Assembly (NCBI GenBank): GCA_947095585.1
Contig: OX352761.1
Coordinates: forward strand, 91,074,833 to 91,138,832
DNA length: 64,000 nt
Source of the DNA: Nephrocerus scutellatus
Lineage: Eukaryota > Arthropoda > Insecta > Diptera > Pipunculidae
Direction of reading: 5' to 3'
Shown: in pieces, positions 33,836 to 45,236 of the stretch
Layout: each line of letters opens with the position of its first letter
Numbering within the stretch: position 1 is the first letter of the stretch
The notes under the pieces: model-generated
Told to the model about the DNA's origin: nothing
What the model saw: the letters and a program-made list of their open reading frames with translations, nothing else
The model's database searches: none
Program-made: the position numbers and the translations under genes

Positions 33836-34395
33836 ATGCTTAGGTTTCCTAAAACGGTGCAAGATGTACTTCACTCCCTCAGAACTGGCTACTATTTATA
33901 AGGCATATATTCGCCATCAACTTGAATACAACTATATTGTCAGGACAGTTGCTCCCAAGACCACGCGATAAAATTTATTAGTGACTAAGATATCGCGAAA
34001 ACAATCGAATCGCTTGAACATCGTAGGAATGTTTCCTGCTTGTCATTGTTTTATCGTTTTTCCATAAGCGGTGTTCAAAATAATTATCCAGATGAATCCC
34101 GCCCATCCTCCGCCCCAACCGAAATAACTGTGCCACAACTCGAGCTCACGGGTCTACTATTAAACCTACCTTCGGACGTTCTAACCAATTCAGAGATTCC
34201 TTCCTTAGCCGCACAATAACTATGTGGAATTAATTGCCCGACTTTTTCCGCATTTGTATGATCTACAGTCATTCAAGACACAGGACAAGACACAAGACAT
34301 CTCACCTTTTCCACTCCTTAATTTTCGAACGCCCATGTTGTCCTAAGCATTATAAGGGTGCAAACCTCTTGAGCGTGTGTACATTATAAAAAAAA
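33836..34395 (+). pseudogene. CR1/Jockey-like LINE 3' end
   Basis: This continues the LINE interrupted at 33169: CLGFLKRCKMYFTPSELATI, YKAYIRHQLEYN, then VSCLSLF-type sequence near 34023 and decayed tail. The 3' UTR has CATTATAAGGGTGCAAACC and ends TGTACATTATAAAAAAAA at about 34395. The C-terminal tail matches the minus-strand frame at 63672-63953. It shows the family's 3' terminus. Confidence 0.75.
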
Positions 34396-34857
34396 TTGGA
34401 AGTGATCTCCAGTGTCGAGGGGCTTCCATATAAATTAACCCTCAAAATTAACCCGATTTTATTAAAACTGTGCTCTCATATACATTTTTTAAAACTAACC
34501 CAATAAACAATTTTCGTCGGTTAAATATCTAGTTACATTAATGAGTATAGGTATACCAATGTATTGATTTACTTTTCTCACTTATTATTATTTACCATAT
34601 TAGTTCTTTGTTCAACCATTAATTGAGTTAAAAAGTTAAGTACAGCTGTCGCACTGCACTGCAAAATAGCAACTAGTCTTGTACCGTATTGAAACGTTAA
34701 ACCTCAAACCTTATTTTGCAACCACATATATTTGCTTGTTTGTTTTATCTAATTACCCAGAAATGTTTTTCCATTAATTAAATTGGTTTTCCCTGTGGTT
34801 AAGCAATGAGTTAATGGTGGGCCTTCTAGCTGTTTAGTGCGCTGAGTACAATCGGAG
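34396..34857. other. H scrap and unassigned DNA
   Basis: 34396-34475 carries a minus-oriented H monomer piece (TTGGAAGTGATCTCCAG, GGGGCTTCCATATAAATTAA, AACCCGATTTTATT). The remainder is AT-rich and unrecognised. Confidence 0.5.
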
Positions 34858-35083
34858 ATGTGTGGTCCGAGCTCCGGGGCCACCCATACAAATCGTTTAC
34901 AAAATTTACCCAATTTTCTTCAAATTTTATATGCATGTGTACCTCCGATGGACAACACTTTTGGAAGTGAAATGGCCCCGGGGTCGGGGAGCTCTCTAAC
35001 AAAAATTTTAAAAAATGTACCCAATTTTATTCAAACTGCACATTGTGTATTCCCGATTAGAGAATTTACACGGAAATGGGTTG
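34858..35083 (-). mobile_element. H element, truncated
   Basis: Two monomers ending in CCCGATTAGAGAATTTAC and ATGGGTTG. The AGTTAATATAGAGAATTT end is missing. Confidence 0.75.
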
Positions 35084-35262
35084 TTTTATTTTAAATTATT
35101 ATGATGTTCGTGAGTTTTTCATCGAGGAGTTGCATTGATAAGTACCAGTCGTATTCGGATTTTTCAACTTTACTAATACAACTCTGAACGATATCTGGCT
35201 CTGCAGCGGTATTATATGAGGCACGACTCACGTATCAACGTACTCTACTATTTTGTATTTGT

Positions 35263-35546
35263 GGGCGCCGTGGCTCAGTGGAAATGCGCGTGGCTACTGA
35301 GCATGAGGTTCGTGGTTCGAATCCCAGTAACATCAGTATTTTTCACGGTGTCCCAACTCTCGCGAAAGTTTGACAAACGTCCGAGAGTAATAACTTGTCA
35401 CGGAAAGCTTCTCAATTCGCCGTTCGGATCCGGCATTAAATTGTAGGACCCTCCATTTGTGTGCAAAAATATACATGCTCAACACAAATGGTTGCGAGAA
35501 GCCAGGCCTTGGACCGCATGGTCTGTCGCGCCGGTATTATTATTAT
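35263..35546 (+). mobile_element. tRNA-derived SINE, full-length long form
   Basis: It begins GGGCGCCG. The pol III A box TGGCTCAGTGG is at 35271-35281 and B box GGTTCGAATCC at 35314-35324. The body has TTTTTCACGGTGTCCCA, a segment TTGTCACGGAAAGCTTC absent from short forms, and AATATACATGC. It ends GGTCTGTCGCGCCGG and an ATT-repeat tail. The 284-bp copy abuts the LTR at 35547, so the LTR element landed at the SINE tail. This is the best reference copy in the window. Confidence 0.93.
35271..35324 (+). promoter_or_regulatory. Internal pol III promoter (A and B boxes) of SINE
   Basis: TGGCTCAGTGG fits the A box TRGYNNARNNG, and GGTTCGAATCC fits the B box GWTCRANNC with flanks, spaced 32 bp apart. 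The head is tRNA-like, but no complete cloverleaf is claimed. Confidence 0.85.
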
Positions 35547-36085
35547 TGTTACGAAAAGTAGTTAGTAGCGCATATAATAGAATTCGAATCCTAAGATAAA
35601 TCGCAATGTATATACTGCATACTAAAAATAAGCACTCTTGTGTAGCATTCTTTTTGGCTGTAAGATTATTTGAATTGTAACCGCCTGTAAGTAAGTAAGT
35701 TAGTTGTAAATAAAGGAATAAGGCTACAATTTTCTGGTCTTTCTCGATATTTCTGTCTATAAGATTGGAAGTTTCTGGAAACTTTTCAACGAGTATAAAA
35801 GGTGGCGTTCGTTGCAGAGAAATTTATAAGTAAATTGGAATTTAACCAGTGAAGTGAAGTTGTAATAGTTCTTGCAAAGTGAATAAGCTACTATCGAGGA
35901 GAATCGTTGTAAAGTACAAGTAATAAATGTTTTTGTGTACATTTAAAGTTATAACCAGTATAAATTGTGAACTTGTGTTATTTTTACTGTTTGTTTATTA
36001 AAGTTGTTATTTTTAAATTAATAAACTTATGTTGTGTTTTATTTGCAAAATCCTTTACGAATTCGAAAGCCTGAATTTCGTAACA
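35547..36085 (+). mobile_element. Solo Gypsy LTR
   Basis: It starts TGTTACGAAAAGTAG and ends TTTCGTAACA, 539 bp, homologous to 5273-5948 and 58219-59762. TATAAAAG at 35794-35801 is a TATA box and AATAAA at 35922-35927 a polyadenylation signal. No internal gag or pol follows, so it is solo. Flanks TTAT and ATAT differ by one base, a possibly mutated 4-bp target duplication. Confidence 0.9.
35794..35801 (+). promoter_or_regulatory. LTR TATA box
   Basis: TATAAAAG in the solo LTR. Equivalent TATA boxes occur on the minus strand at 5553-5560 and 58481-58488 in the two related LTRs, supporting a conserved pol II core promoter. Confidence 0.7.
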
Positions 36086-36159
36086 ATATATTCATATTTA
36101 AAATTTTTGCAGACGCATAATGTAGAATGTATTATGAAATCTTCGTATGTAATAAAAAA

Positions 36160-36980
36160 CCACACATAAAAATTAAAATTTTTCATCTAAATTCTCTAAT
36201 CGCAGAATTTGATTTGGCAGCCCCTCGATCCTGGGTCATTTTTTAATTTTTTTATATTTTTATTGTAGGAGAAAATCATCGAAAGAGACATTTGACATAG
36301 GATGTCAAATTGAAAATACTCAGATCATTTTATTCTGAGCACTTAGAGCACGCCCATACTCTGAGCAAATAAGAATCACGAGCATTTTTCTTGAGAACTC
36401 TTTGACTGCTCTGAACTAATTTATGAAAACGCCAAATGACAGAATATTGTGAAAACTTGTTGCTCTATCTGTAAGTTGATATCGACAACAAAAAAACTAC
36501 ATCAATAAAAATACAATTCAGTAAATAAGTAAGTAAGTTGAATTAAGCATAGAACATTTGTGTCTCGTTTCATTTGCTGGGTTCATTTGTGCATGAGCTA
36601 AGATTACTCTCTCTCTCCACAACCAAAATCAAACAGCGCAGCCGACTAAGACTTTTTTAAATTTGTATGGGAGCCCCACGAACCCGGGGCCCGATCACTT
36701 CCAAATTTTAAAAGAAAGTATTGTCACCCGAAATACACATGTATATATTTCAGGAAAATCTGGCTTTAGGAAGTGCGTTAAAAATTGATAATTAAAAAAA
36801 ATTGTATGGGAGCCCCCCGACCCCGCGGCCCGAGGGGACTCAAATTTTAACAGAAAGTGTCATGTGAGATATACATGTGTGCAAAATTTCAATAAAATCG
36901 GACAGTAGGAATTGGGTTAAAAATTGATCACAAGATTTGGCCAGCCAGCCACGGGCAAGTGAAGTTAATATAGAGAATTT
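36160..36980 (+). mobile_element. H element, long form with internal deletion
   Basis: Left CCACACATAAAAATTAAAAT and right AGTTAATATAGAGAATTT. It has the ~400-bp internal block (CAGATCATTTTATTCTGAGC, then CATTTGCTGG) but jumps from CAGCGCAGCCGACTAAGAC directly into a monomer at about 36650, deleting what copy 433-1310 has there. A CCAGCCAGCCA tract precedes the right end. Confidence 0.87.
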
Positions 36981-38508
36981 AAAAAGAGAACTATAACAAT
37001 GAGACGAGTACGCCGGGCTGTATGGTATTAAACCAACGGATAAGGAGTGCATAAGAAAAAGTGCATGTAGACCATGAAGAAAAAACATGCACCAAAAATG
37101 ATCAATTGAATAAACAGAAATCAACTGAAGTAGAGTTTGTTCTGACGCAATGAACTAAAATGAAGCAAATTATTTTACTTTGATTATAATGTAGCGTGGA
37201 TATGTTATGTAAAGTTAATCACATATTTTGCATGTAAAGTTCAACTTTAAAGTTATAAGGTGTTTAAGTTTAACTCATACAATTTCTTTCTTTTACATAG
37301 TAAAACGTCAAAAGTTTTTTTATGTGTGCAATTTTCTTAAAATTATAAATCAGAAATAAAAATTGTTTTGTAGGGAGCCCCCTCGGGGCCCCTTTTGATG
37401 CACCACGACCCTTGTAGCCCTGTAAGTAGTGATGATTAAAATCGACAAGATTAGATCCAAAATCCTTTCCTACGCTAAGCTTAATGGAGTTCAATTTCCT
37501 TTTCAAATAAAAATTATGTAACATCCGCCAATGAATTTCGACTATACGCATGAATTTTTCGGAGAACACCTGAAAAAATTCGTGTGACGTATCCAAATCA
37601 AAACTTTTGTAAACGACGACGATATATTTGAAACATTGAAACATTTATTAAAATTGTTTCGCTTCGCTTTCACTTCATTCGCTTCATTCATTGGCGATAA
37701 AATGCGGCAAACTTTTAATTACATTGAAACCCGTTAGACAGTCCAGGTCCAACTATTATTGTAGCAGGACCTGCATAGCATCACACCAGTCTATATAGCA
37801 CACTGAACCGCACAACCACTAGACGGATCATTACAGATGCATTATAATGCCGCGGTTCACAAAAACCATTACTTAAGTCGTAATAAATTTCTATATTAAT
37901 TTAAATGCCTTTTTAATGCGTATAATTGAATTCAAATATGCTCGGTCCGGAACTGGTAACCGTTCGGGCAAAAACCCATTCATAACTCCGACACAGGCGA
38001 AGAGTAAGGACAACGAGCGACAACATTTTAATCGATTTAATTCCGTTATGTACTCGTCTCTTGTCGCTGAACCTCTGGGTAAATCTAAATTTTTGGCAGA
38101 AGCACACATATTTACATTCGCTGTTCAGTAGCCTATACAGGTCCGCTGTATTGATTTTGGGATCACTTTTGGTTGGCATTTGAAATAAAATTGAAATTAG
38201 TTTTGACGATTGCTGAAGTAACCGATGGCAGCACAATTTGTGGTTAGAATAATTCGAGGTCACCGGCAGCATTTAATATCATACTATTGGAACACCAAAA
38301 ATTAATGTGAACGATTTTAAATACAAATAACTCAGAGTTCCCTTATTTTAGAGAGATGTAGAATATATATGAGAAACGTGCATTTAAGCGACGGAATATT
38401 TACATTACATGTCAGCTACCATTATGTTGTTGAAAAAAGCAGCAGTAACTCATTTTTAATTTTAGAAAATTAGTTAGTTAGTTTTTCGGTAATACAAGAG
38501 TGTAAAAA
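36981..38508. other. Unassigned DNA with two minus-strand frames
   Basis: Frames of 124 codons (37270-37644, minus) and 119 codons (37913-38272, minus) show no recognised domain. They could be chance or unknown repeat proteins. A small inverted-repeat-like stretch lies at about 37730-37870. I assign no function. Confidence 0.35.
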
Positions 38509-38976
38509 GTGGGGTTTAATATTTCAAAAATTACACTAAGCAACTATAAAAAAAAATCCGCTAATAACAAAATAAAAATGCTGGACGAAAATCACCTTTA
38601 TCAAAACGCGAGAATTTGCGATAAATGGTCAGCAAACCACAACCACCGTCGCAGAAACATCTGGGAAAACATTTTAAAACGAAGGTTGGAGTCATACAAT
38701 ATAGTCTAAAAAAAATTAGGACTAAGACTTGAAGTAGCCGAAGCGTCACAACATGTCAGCGCAAAAAATCACCAAATGGCACCCACGGTCCCTGAGGCTT
38801 TATCGACTACTAAAGGTGATAAATGGAAGAAATATATCGCAGTTGGCAAAGCTTGGTTTTGTTTAACAAATGCCGATGGCCAAAGCAGTGTGCAATATTT
38901 GAGTCGCAAACAAACTAGGACGGAATTAGTTCTCTTCACAAAACCGTCTCATCCGAAAGGCTTCATGCTATTTTAA
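38509..38976 (+). pseudogene. Possible Tc1/mariner-type transposase scrap
   Basis: Two frames of 66 codons (38509-38709 and 38776-38976) follow one another in the same direction. The second, with KAWFCLTNADGQSSVQYLSR and KPSHPKGFMLF, has the layout of the segment around the middle catalytic aspartate in Tc1/mariner-like transposases, but no DDE triad can be checked. Low confidence; it could be another element. Confidence 0.3.
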
Positions 38977-39291
38977 GGAATATCTAATTTTGGCACAACA
39001 GTACCCATTTTCAATGAGCCAAGTACTAAAATAAACGCAGACTACAAAAGCAACTGTTTAAAACCAATTATTAAACGCTTATATCCAAATGTGGGCGCCG
39101 TGGCTCAGTGAAATTGCGCGTGGCTACTGAGCAGGAGGTTCGTGGTTCGAATCCCAGTAACACCAAAAGTATTTTTCACGGTGTCCCACCTCTCACGAAT
39201 GGGTGACAAACGTTCCGAGAGTAATAACTTGTCACGGAAGGCTTCTCAATTCGCCGTTCGGAGCCGTTATCGCCTTTAGTAGTCGATAAAG
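38796..39291. repeat. Short inverted repeat pair around SINE
   Basis: CTTTATCGACTACTAAAGG at 38797-38815 is matched in reverse complement by CCTTTAGTAGTCGATAAAG-like sequence at 39270-39291. The pairing covers about 25 bp with one or two mismatches. The 450 bp between include the transposase-like scrap and a truncated SINE. Confidence 0.7.
39093..39265 (+). mobile_element. SINE, 3'-truncated
   Basis: Head GGGCGCCGTGGCTCAGTGAA with A and B boxes, body to CAATTCGCCGTTCGGAGCCG. The 3' third and ATT tail are missing and replaced by the inverted-repeat arm at 39266. Confidence 0.85.
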
Positions 39292-39780
39292 TTTTAAAAA
39301 TTAAAAATTTTATTGTAAATTCTCTAATCGGAGATACATAAGTGTGCAATTTGAATAAAAATGGGTTAATTTTTAAATAAATTATATGGGAGTGCTTCGG
39401 TCCTGGGGCCCGATCACTTCCCGATTTTTACAAAAACATGCGTATAAAATTTGAATAAAATCGGGTACTTTTTTTTAAATTTGTATGGGCGCGTCCCGAC
39501 CCTGAGCCAGATCACTTCCAAATTTTTACAAAAAGTGTTGTGCATCGGAGATACACATGCGTATAAAATTTTAATAAAACCGGGTACTTTTTTTTACACA
39601 ATTTGTATGGGTGCCCACCGACCCCGGGGCCCGATCACCTCAAAATTTTTACACAAAGTGTTGTCCATCGGAGATACACATGCCCGAGGGGCATGTTGTT
39701 ATCGGAGATACACATGTGTGCAAAGTTTGAATAAAACTTTAGGAAGTGGGTTACAAACGTGCAATTAATATAGATAATTT
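39292..39780 (+). mobile_element. H element
   Basis: TTGTAAATTCTCTAATCGGA at the left, three monomers with CATGCGTATAAAATTT boxes, and a degenerate right end (CAATTAATATAGATAATTT). It follows directly on the inverted-repeat arm. Confidence 0.82.
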
Positions 39781-39895
39781 TTAAAAAAATCTTTGTTTTT
39801 CTGGTATAAGCTTTTTTGTTACATTGACATAAGCTTAAGCATTCCTATAAGAAAATAGCCAGGAGTTAATGCCTTAAGGTCATTTGGATGAGTAC

Positions 39896-40490
39896 AGAGA
39901 GAGAGAGAGAGAGTGGACTTTAATTCAGAATAGCTTCTGCATCTACACTATTCTTCTCGAGCTGTTCTTGGCGTAGATGAAATTTGTGGCATTATCGCAG
40001 GAAAGGTTTTTACAATTCCCTCGACGACCAATTTATCTTTTTAACGCACCAATGAACGCATCTGTGGATACATTTCTGACAAATTTAATGTTGACGGCCT
40101 AAGGATATGTACTAAAGCAGCAGAATATAGAAATGTAGCTTTTTTGTGGGCGGCTTCCCCTTAAACTGTAATGAATCCATATTGGTCACCAAAATCTACT
40201 CCGCAATTGATGAAGGAACGTGCTGGTTGAATTCTATGTGGAGGTAAGTTTCCAATCATCTGAGAATACATTTTTCGCTTAGTCTTGATGCAGTGTGTGC
40301 ATTTCTGGACTATTGAACGTTCTATATAATTTTCCTTGATTGGCCCAAAACGTTGTCTGGTTATAGCTAAAAGACCTTGAGGACCCACATGTAGATTTTC
40401 TGAATGTATCTCTGTCATCAGCATTTTGACAACTGGGTGGGCATACGGCAATAATATGGGATGCTTGACGGATGGATATCTTTCTCTCAC
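39896..40490 (-). pseudogene. BEL/Pao integrase fragment
   Basis: The minus frame at 40161-40490 has HPILLPYAHPVVKMLMTEIH, SENLHVGPQGLLAITRQRFG and VQKCTHCIKTK. This is the HHCC-type zinc-binding domain of BEL/Pao integrase, followed by GNLPPHRIQPARSFINCGVD, the start of the catalytic core. After frameshifts DNATNFIYAKNSS (about 39955-39995) marks the second core aspartate. A GA microsatellite at about 39897-39913 ends it; the rest of integrase and a 3' LTR are absent. Confidence 0.9.
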
Positions 40491-41330
40491 TCTGAAGAAC
40501 TCGTTTTGATCAAATAAAACTGAAAATCCAATTCGTTTGCTTATTGTATCTAGATCCTTGTATTTCCTTAAATTCGAATTCGGTCTAAGGTCTGTAACTG
40601 CTCACAAAACGTGCACCATCTGCTGTACATTTCTACTGGAAGGGCATCATCCCACCCCCAAGTGGTTTTACAAAATCTTCGTTATTACCTTCATCAATGC
40701 GGGTTTCCTGATCTTCTAATGGAACACTTTTTAGTAGTTGTTCATGATTTGCGATCCATTTTCCTAATTTGAATCATCCTTCTAGAAGAGCTGAAAATTC
40801 CGCCTGAATAGCCTTTGCCATGATTAAACTATCTGCGACAGCCTGAGCCTAATGGAAAGTAATTTCGTTGTCTTGAGTCAGCTTCTGTATACAGTAAGTT
40901 GCCAACTATGGGGCTGCTGTTGTTACATATGTTACCATATCACCATATTAAATGATACCATATTTCTTCTGGGTCTATCCAAATCTGTCGATACATCTTT
41001 CGACTATCGGCCTTAATGACATACCTTGCCAGCCTAAATCGCATCAAAATTGTGAATTATTCTTCTTTGATAGTTGGACCTGCATACTTAATATCGTTCA
41101 AAGAAATGTTTGTGGAAGTTTTTGTTGATGCATCAAAAACAACTCTTTGCCTTGTGCTGCTACTGTCTGATTTCACCACTCTATGATGTGGCAAGAAGCA
41201 ATTGCATACCTTAAGAGAATTGTAGTCAATTTCTTACATATGACCTAGATCATTGTAGTCCTCCATAAACTCAATGTATTGCTTCTTCAGGTTGAAATCT
41301 TTGGCTAATCGGCGTTCTAATGCATATATG
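40491..41330 (-). pseudogene. BEL/Pao reverse transcriptase remnant
   Basis: Across frameshifts the minus strand reads FNLKKQYIEFMEDYNDLGHM, NCFLPHHRVVKSDSSSTRQR, VVFDASTKTSTNISLND, GPTIKEE and ADSRKMYRQIWIDPEE (about 41310-40960). These are the conserved order and spacing of BEL/Pao reverse transcriptase. RNase H between this and integrase (40491-40870) is too decayed to see. Confidence 0.87.
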
Positions 41331-41659
41331 TACTCAACGATATATCCATGGATACACCCAACTTTGTAGTTTCTATGGTGAAGGACAACTTTACGACAAT
41401 CCTTCGCGATACGTACCTTCTGGTCGTTTAATTAAAAATTTCCGCGCAGCGTTGTTCTGCTAAAGTGCATGTGGAATTAGCCTCCGGTAGTTTTTCAATT
41501 TGTCAAAATCTCTTAATCGCTTGCTCAAGCGACTCCTCGTGCGTAAAGATACCACAAGTTGCATTTAATGTGGATGCTTCGCCGATCCTACCCGTAACAA
41601 TCTATACGAGAAGGGTGTTTGAAGCAGTGGGAGCTCTTTTCCTAGCTTTATTTGTTTAA

Positions 41660-42060
41660 TGCAAAGAAGCTGATTATAATATTCTGCTCCGATTAGTAGA
41701 TCGGTTGGTTTGGTTGAATTCTGAATCTGTCAATTTTATGTTTTTTGGTATCTCCCATATAAATGCGTCGAATGACTGTTGGGTGATAAGTTAGTATTTG
41801 CTCTGAGATGAGTCTCGCGACTTAATTGTCCGATACCATTTATTATCGTTGGTTTGTGTATGAGCAGCTTGCGCATCTTTTTCTCCGTTATAATGTTGAC
41901 TTGTGATCCGGAGTCTAGGATGGCACGACACTGTATAATGTTGCTTACTAATTTTACTAACTCTGTCCTTAGGAAGACACTTGTATTATTGCCATCTGCC
42001 GTTAATGATATTGTTACGAAAATAAATTTAGTACAATTTACAGCGCTATCTGTATGTCAG
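41660..42060 (-). pseudogene. BEL/Pao aspartic protease remnant
   Basis: Minus-strand FLRTELVKLV followed by CRAILDSGSQVNIITEKKMR (about 41990-41870) matches the BEL/Pao retropepsin-like domain, with D-S-G as active site. Downstream DLLIGAEYY (about 41700) fits the usual following block. The protease would mature the polyprotein. An H element separates it from gag. Confidence 0.85.
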
Positions 42061-42086
42061 CATAAGAAATATTGCTTATAAAGAAA

Positions 42087-42916
42087 CAACACATAAAACA
42101 TAAAATTTTTCATGTAAATTCTCTGATAGGGGATACATATGTGTGCACACGTTTGAACCGGGTTAATTTGGAAAAAATTAATATTAGAGCCCCCTTCACT
42201 TCAAAATTTTTTCAAAATCTATTCTCACCGGAGATACACATGTGTAAAAAAAATTTGTATTGGAAAAAAATTCAAATCAAAAACTCAAAAATTTTACAAA
42301 ACGTTCGGTCCATCGGAAATACACATATGTTTAAAATTTAAAGTAAATCGGGCTAATTTAAAAAAAAATGTATGGCCCCGCCCTCAAGCCTTTCAATCCA
42401 AAAAATTTACAAAAACTTTTGTCCATCGGGATAAACATATGTTTAAAATTTGAAGAAAATCGGGCTAATTTAAAAAAAATTTATACCGGCACTCCTCGGG
42501 CCTCAGGGCCCATTCGCTAAAAAAATGTCCAAAAAGTTTTGTCCATCGGAGATACACACGTGTATAAAATTTTATTTAATTTTAATTTTAAATTTGTATG
42601 AGGCCCCACGACCCCAGGGCCCGTCGTCTGTAAAATTTTTACAATAGGTGTTGTCCATGGGAGATACACACGCATATAAAATTTTAAGAAATTCGGGTTA
42701 ATTTTTTTAAAACACAACCACAACCCTTGGTCCAAATTTTTACAAAAAGTGTTTTCCATCGGAGATACACATTTATGTTAAATTTTAAGAAAATCGAGTA
42801 AATTTTGTAAAATATTTGTATGGGAGCCCTCCGAACCCAAGGTTCGAGGGGACCCAAATTTTAATAGAAAGTATTGTCACTGGAAATATACATGTGTGCA
42901 AAATTTCAATAAAATT
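42087..42916 (+). mobile_element. H element inside BEL/Pao element
   Basis: Left CAACACATAAAACATAAAAT and TGTAAATTCTCTGATAGGGG. Six or more monomers with TACACATGTG-type boxes near 42137, 42236, 42321, 42551, 42665 and 42763. The right terminal part after AAATTTCAATAAAATTG is missing and joins BEL gag-side sequence. It lies between gag zinc fingers and protease of a minus-strand BEL/Pao copy. Confidence 0.85.
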
Positions 42917-42959
42917 GCATGTTGAGTAACGCTTACTATATTTGAAGACGTCGGGTTGA

Positions 42960-44000
42960 AGTCGAATTGATTGAATATGTTGAGTCAGTTGCATGAACTA
43001 GTTGGTCTGTTTGATGTACTCTTAGAGGCAACTGATGACCTCTGAACTGCATTCTCCAGATTTAAGAGTGTGTTGTGTTTCTTTGAACCTAGTCTGTACC
43101 CCCATGACGAAGATTTTGATGGTGTATGTCCCTCCCTCAGGCAATTTATGCACCTGTTTGATGTTTTTACTAGTGCCAACCGTTGCGGTGGTGTCATTTG
43201 CAAAAGTTTTGTAAAAGCGAACAATGGTTGATTTTCCTTCCAACATTTTCATGAATATGAGTTTTATGTGGCTGATGTTGTTGCGAGCGATTTCTGATGA
43301 GACAATCGCCTGTTCGATTTATCAGTTAACTTAGATTTGCCACCTAATGCTTCCAAGGACTGGAATCTAGTCTACAAAAATTCTAGAAATTCTTTAAGTG
43401 GTTGAAGTATTCTAGGTTGCTTTAACGACTATTCCCATAATCTGTGGGTGTTTTTATCTAGCTTTATAATATGGAGGTGTATTAGAAAAGCAATGTCGAT
43501 TCCTAGGCCTTCTAACGCCAAGAAACATTCTTGAGTAATGTAGTAAAATATTTTTATTGAATACGCCCTCTCAATGGTAGATGTCTGCTGTGTCAGAAGC
43601 TTGTTGAGGACAGCGTTAACTAGGAGGCGTTTGTTTTCATACCTCTCGTTAATGATCTTCCAGGCCGAGTCTTAATTTGCTTCAGTGGGAGCCATGTGAC
43701 GTATCAATCTATATGCTTCACCGGACAAGCTTGTCTTAAGAAAGTGTATCTTTTGACATTAAGCGATCGGTTTGTTGTGTACGAACTCCGTAAAAATGTT
43801 AGAGAACTGCCGCCATTTCATGTAGTCGCCATCGAACTTCGGTGGGGTGATCTTTGGCAAATCTAGAGTCGCGTTTGACAGACTTGAAGCAATAAGAGGT
43901 TGCGGCTCGTGACGTATTCTACTGATTCGTCAACTGTTCCAATTTGGACGTCAATGTGAAAAGATAATTATTAACCTCATCTTCCAATGAGGATAATCGT
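42960..44000 (-). pseudogene. BEL/Pao gag remnant
   Basis: The minus strand near 43860 reads PPKFDGDYMKWRQFSNIFTE, then a frameshifted run whose pieces fit the BEL/Pao gag core (EANYxSAWKIINERYENKRL-like order at 43690-43620, then QTSTIERAYSI). The zinc-finger region near 43170-43080 has CINCLREGHTPSK. Several stops and shifts. 44001-44894 is probably gag N-terminal or leader but has no secure motif. Confidence 0.75.
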
Positions 44001-44916
44001 CCATTTGGTAGCCTTTTGCAAGGGGGTCTGACTGACTGATTGATTAATTTCCTCCATATGCGACTTTAATTTGTTTAAGCAACTATTTTTAAGGTGACAG
44101 AATGTAAAACTTGTGAAAAACTTTTACGACCTCTGATATTAGTTTTCTAATTGAGAGGATCACGATGGTGGATCGCCCAGCTGGCACTGGATAAGATCTA
44201 GCCTTGGCATTTGATTCAGATGACCCACTCAATTCTGAGTAGTCCGAAATAGTAGTTAGGTGTTCTTTGATTTCATCATCATCATAAATCTGCTCCTGTT
44301 TAATGACTTCTTTGATTCGTTCGTGGTTATTTGTGAATTCATGCCATAAGTCTTCAAAGTTATTTATAACTCTTTCGATTTGCAGGGTACAGTTAAAATT
44401 TCGCTCTCGTGGTTTTGATTTGGCGTTCTATTTGCAAACTGTACCCGGGGTATGGTTTAAATTGCATTTTATTCGAAGGTTTTATAACCGACAATGTAAC
44501 TTTGCTACCCGTCGGCAATCGACGGGTAAGGTTTCGTTTACTCAGCAATATGGCGAAGATAGATCAAGCAGACTAAATTCTCAGTTTGTTGTTCTTCTCA
44601 AATTTGGTTTCGGTTTTCTTGGCGGGACCGTCCTTGCTAATGTGGATTTGTAGTTTCTGGAGCTCCTGTGCTATGTCCTATGCCTATCGATGATGCAGAA
44701 CATCTCCATTTCATCCATGGTGAATGCTTCGGCAGATGTTGAGAAATTTAACGATGGATAGCTTCTACGGTAGGTATGGCGGAACTTGATTTCGTCGCCT
44801 TTTTAAAAAAGGTACCAGTACTTGCCCTAGTATACGGGTTTGTTGGTTGTGTTTGTGAAATTTACCCCTTACCACTGGTTGGGGGAAGTAAAAGATCACG
44901 TTGGGGTCACCAAAAA

Positions 44917-45236
44917 TGTAACGATTCTTTTATCGCTATGTAGGTTACAGATCAAGATTCTTGCATCTCGGCAACAGGTTGTGTTGCTGATGGTATATCA
45001 GAACACCCGATAAATGAGACAACGTTTTTCTTTCTCACTTTGATAATGTCTGGCCCATCAGTCTTTATTCTTTCTGTTTTTACACAAAATTATTGTTTAC
45101 CTAGCGTATAAATTGTTTACATAGATAACTCATGAATTAATAAAATATTTGCTAACGTGACAAAGATACAATTTATAAATTAAAAGTTGTTCCCACGAAA
45201 AGAAGGTATTCCGCAGACAAAGCATCACCAGAAACA
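44917..45236 (-). mobile_element. Probable BEL/Pao 5' LTR with primer binding site
   Basis: On the minus strand a sequence ending AAGAATCGTTACA is followed after TTTT by TGGTGACCCCAACGTGATC, which has the look of a tRNA primer binding site at the LTR/leader joint. The outer boundary is uncertain; I place it at an ACA near 45236. No second LTR was found to confirm it. Confidence 0.5.

Noticed and set aside
35263..35335. True tRNA gene
   Set aside because: A and B boxes are present, but the segment is the repeated head of a SINE and I do not see a full cloverleaf.
37270..38272. Two minus-strand frames (124 and 119 codons) as host genes
   Set aside because: No recognisable domain, no splice or promoter evidence, and stops in the surrounding sequence.
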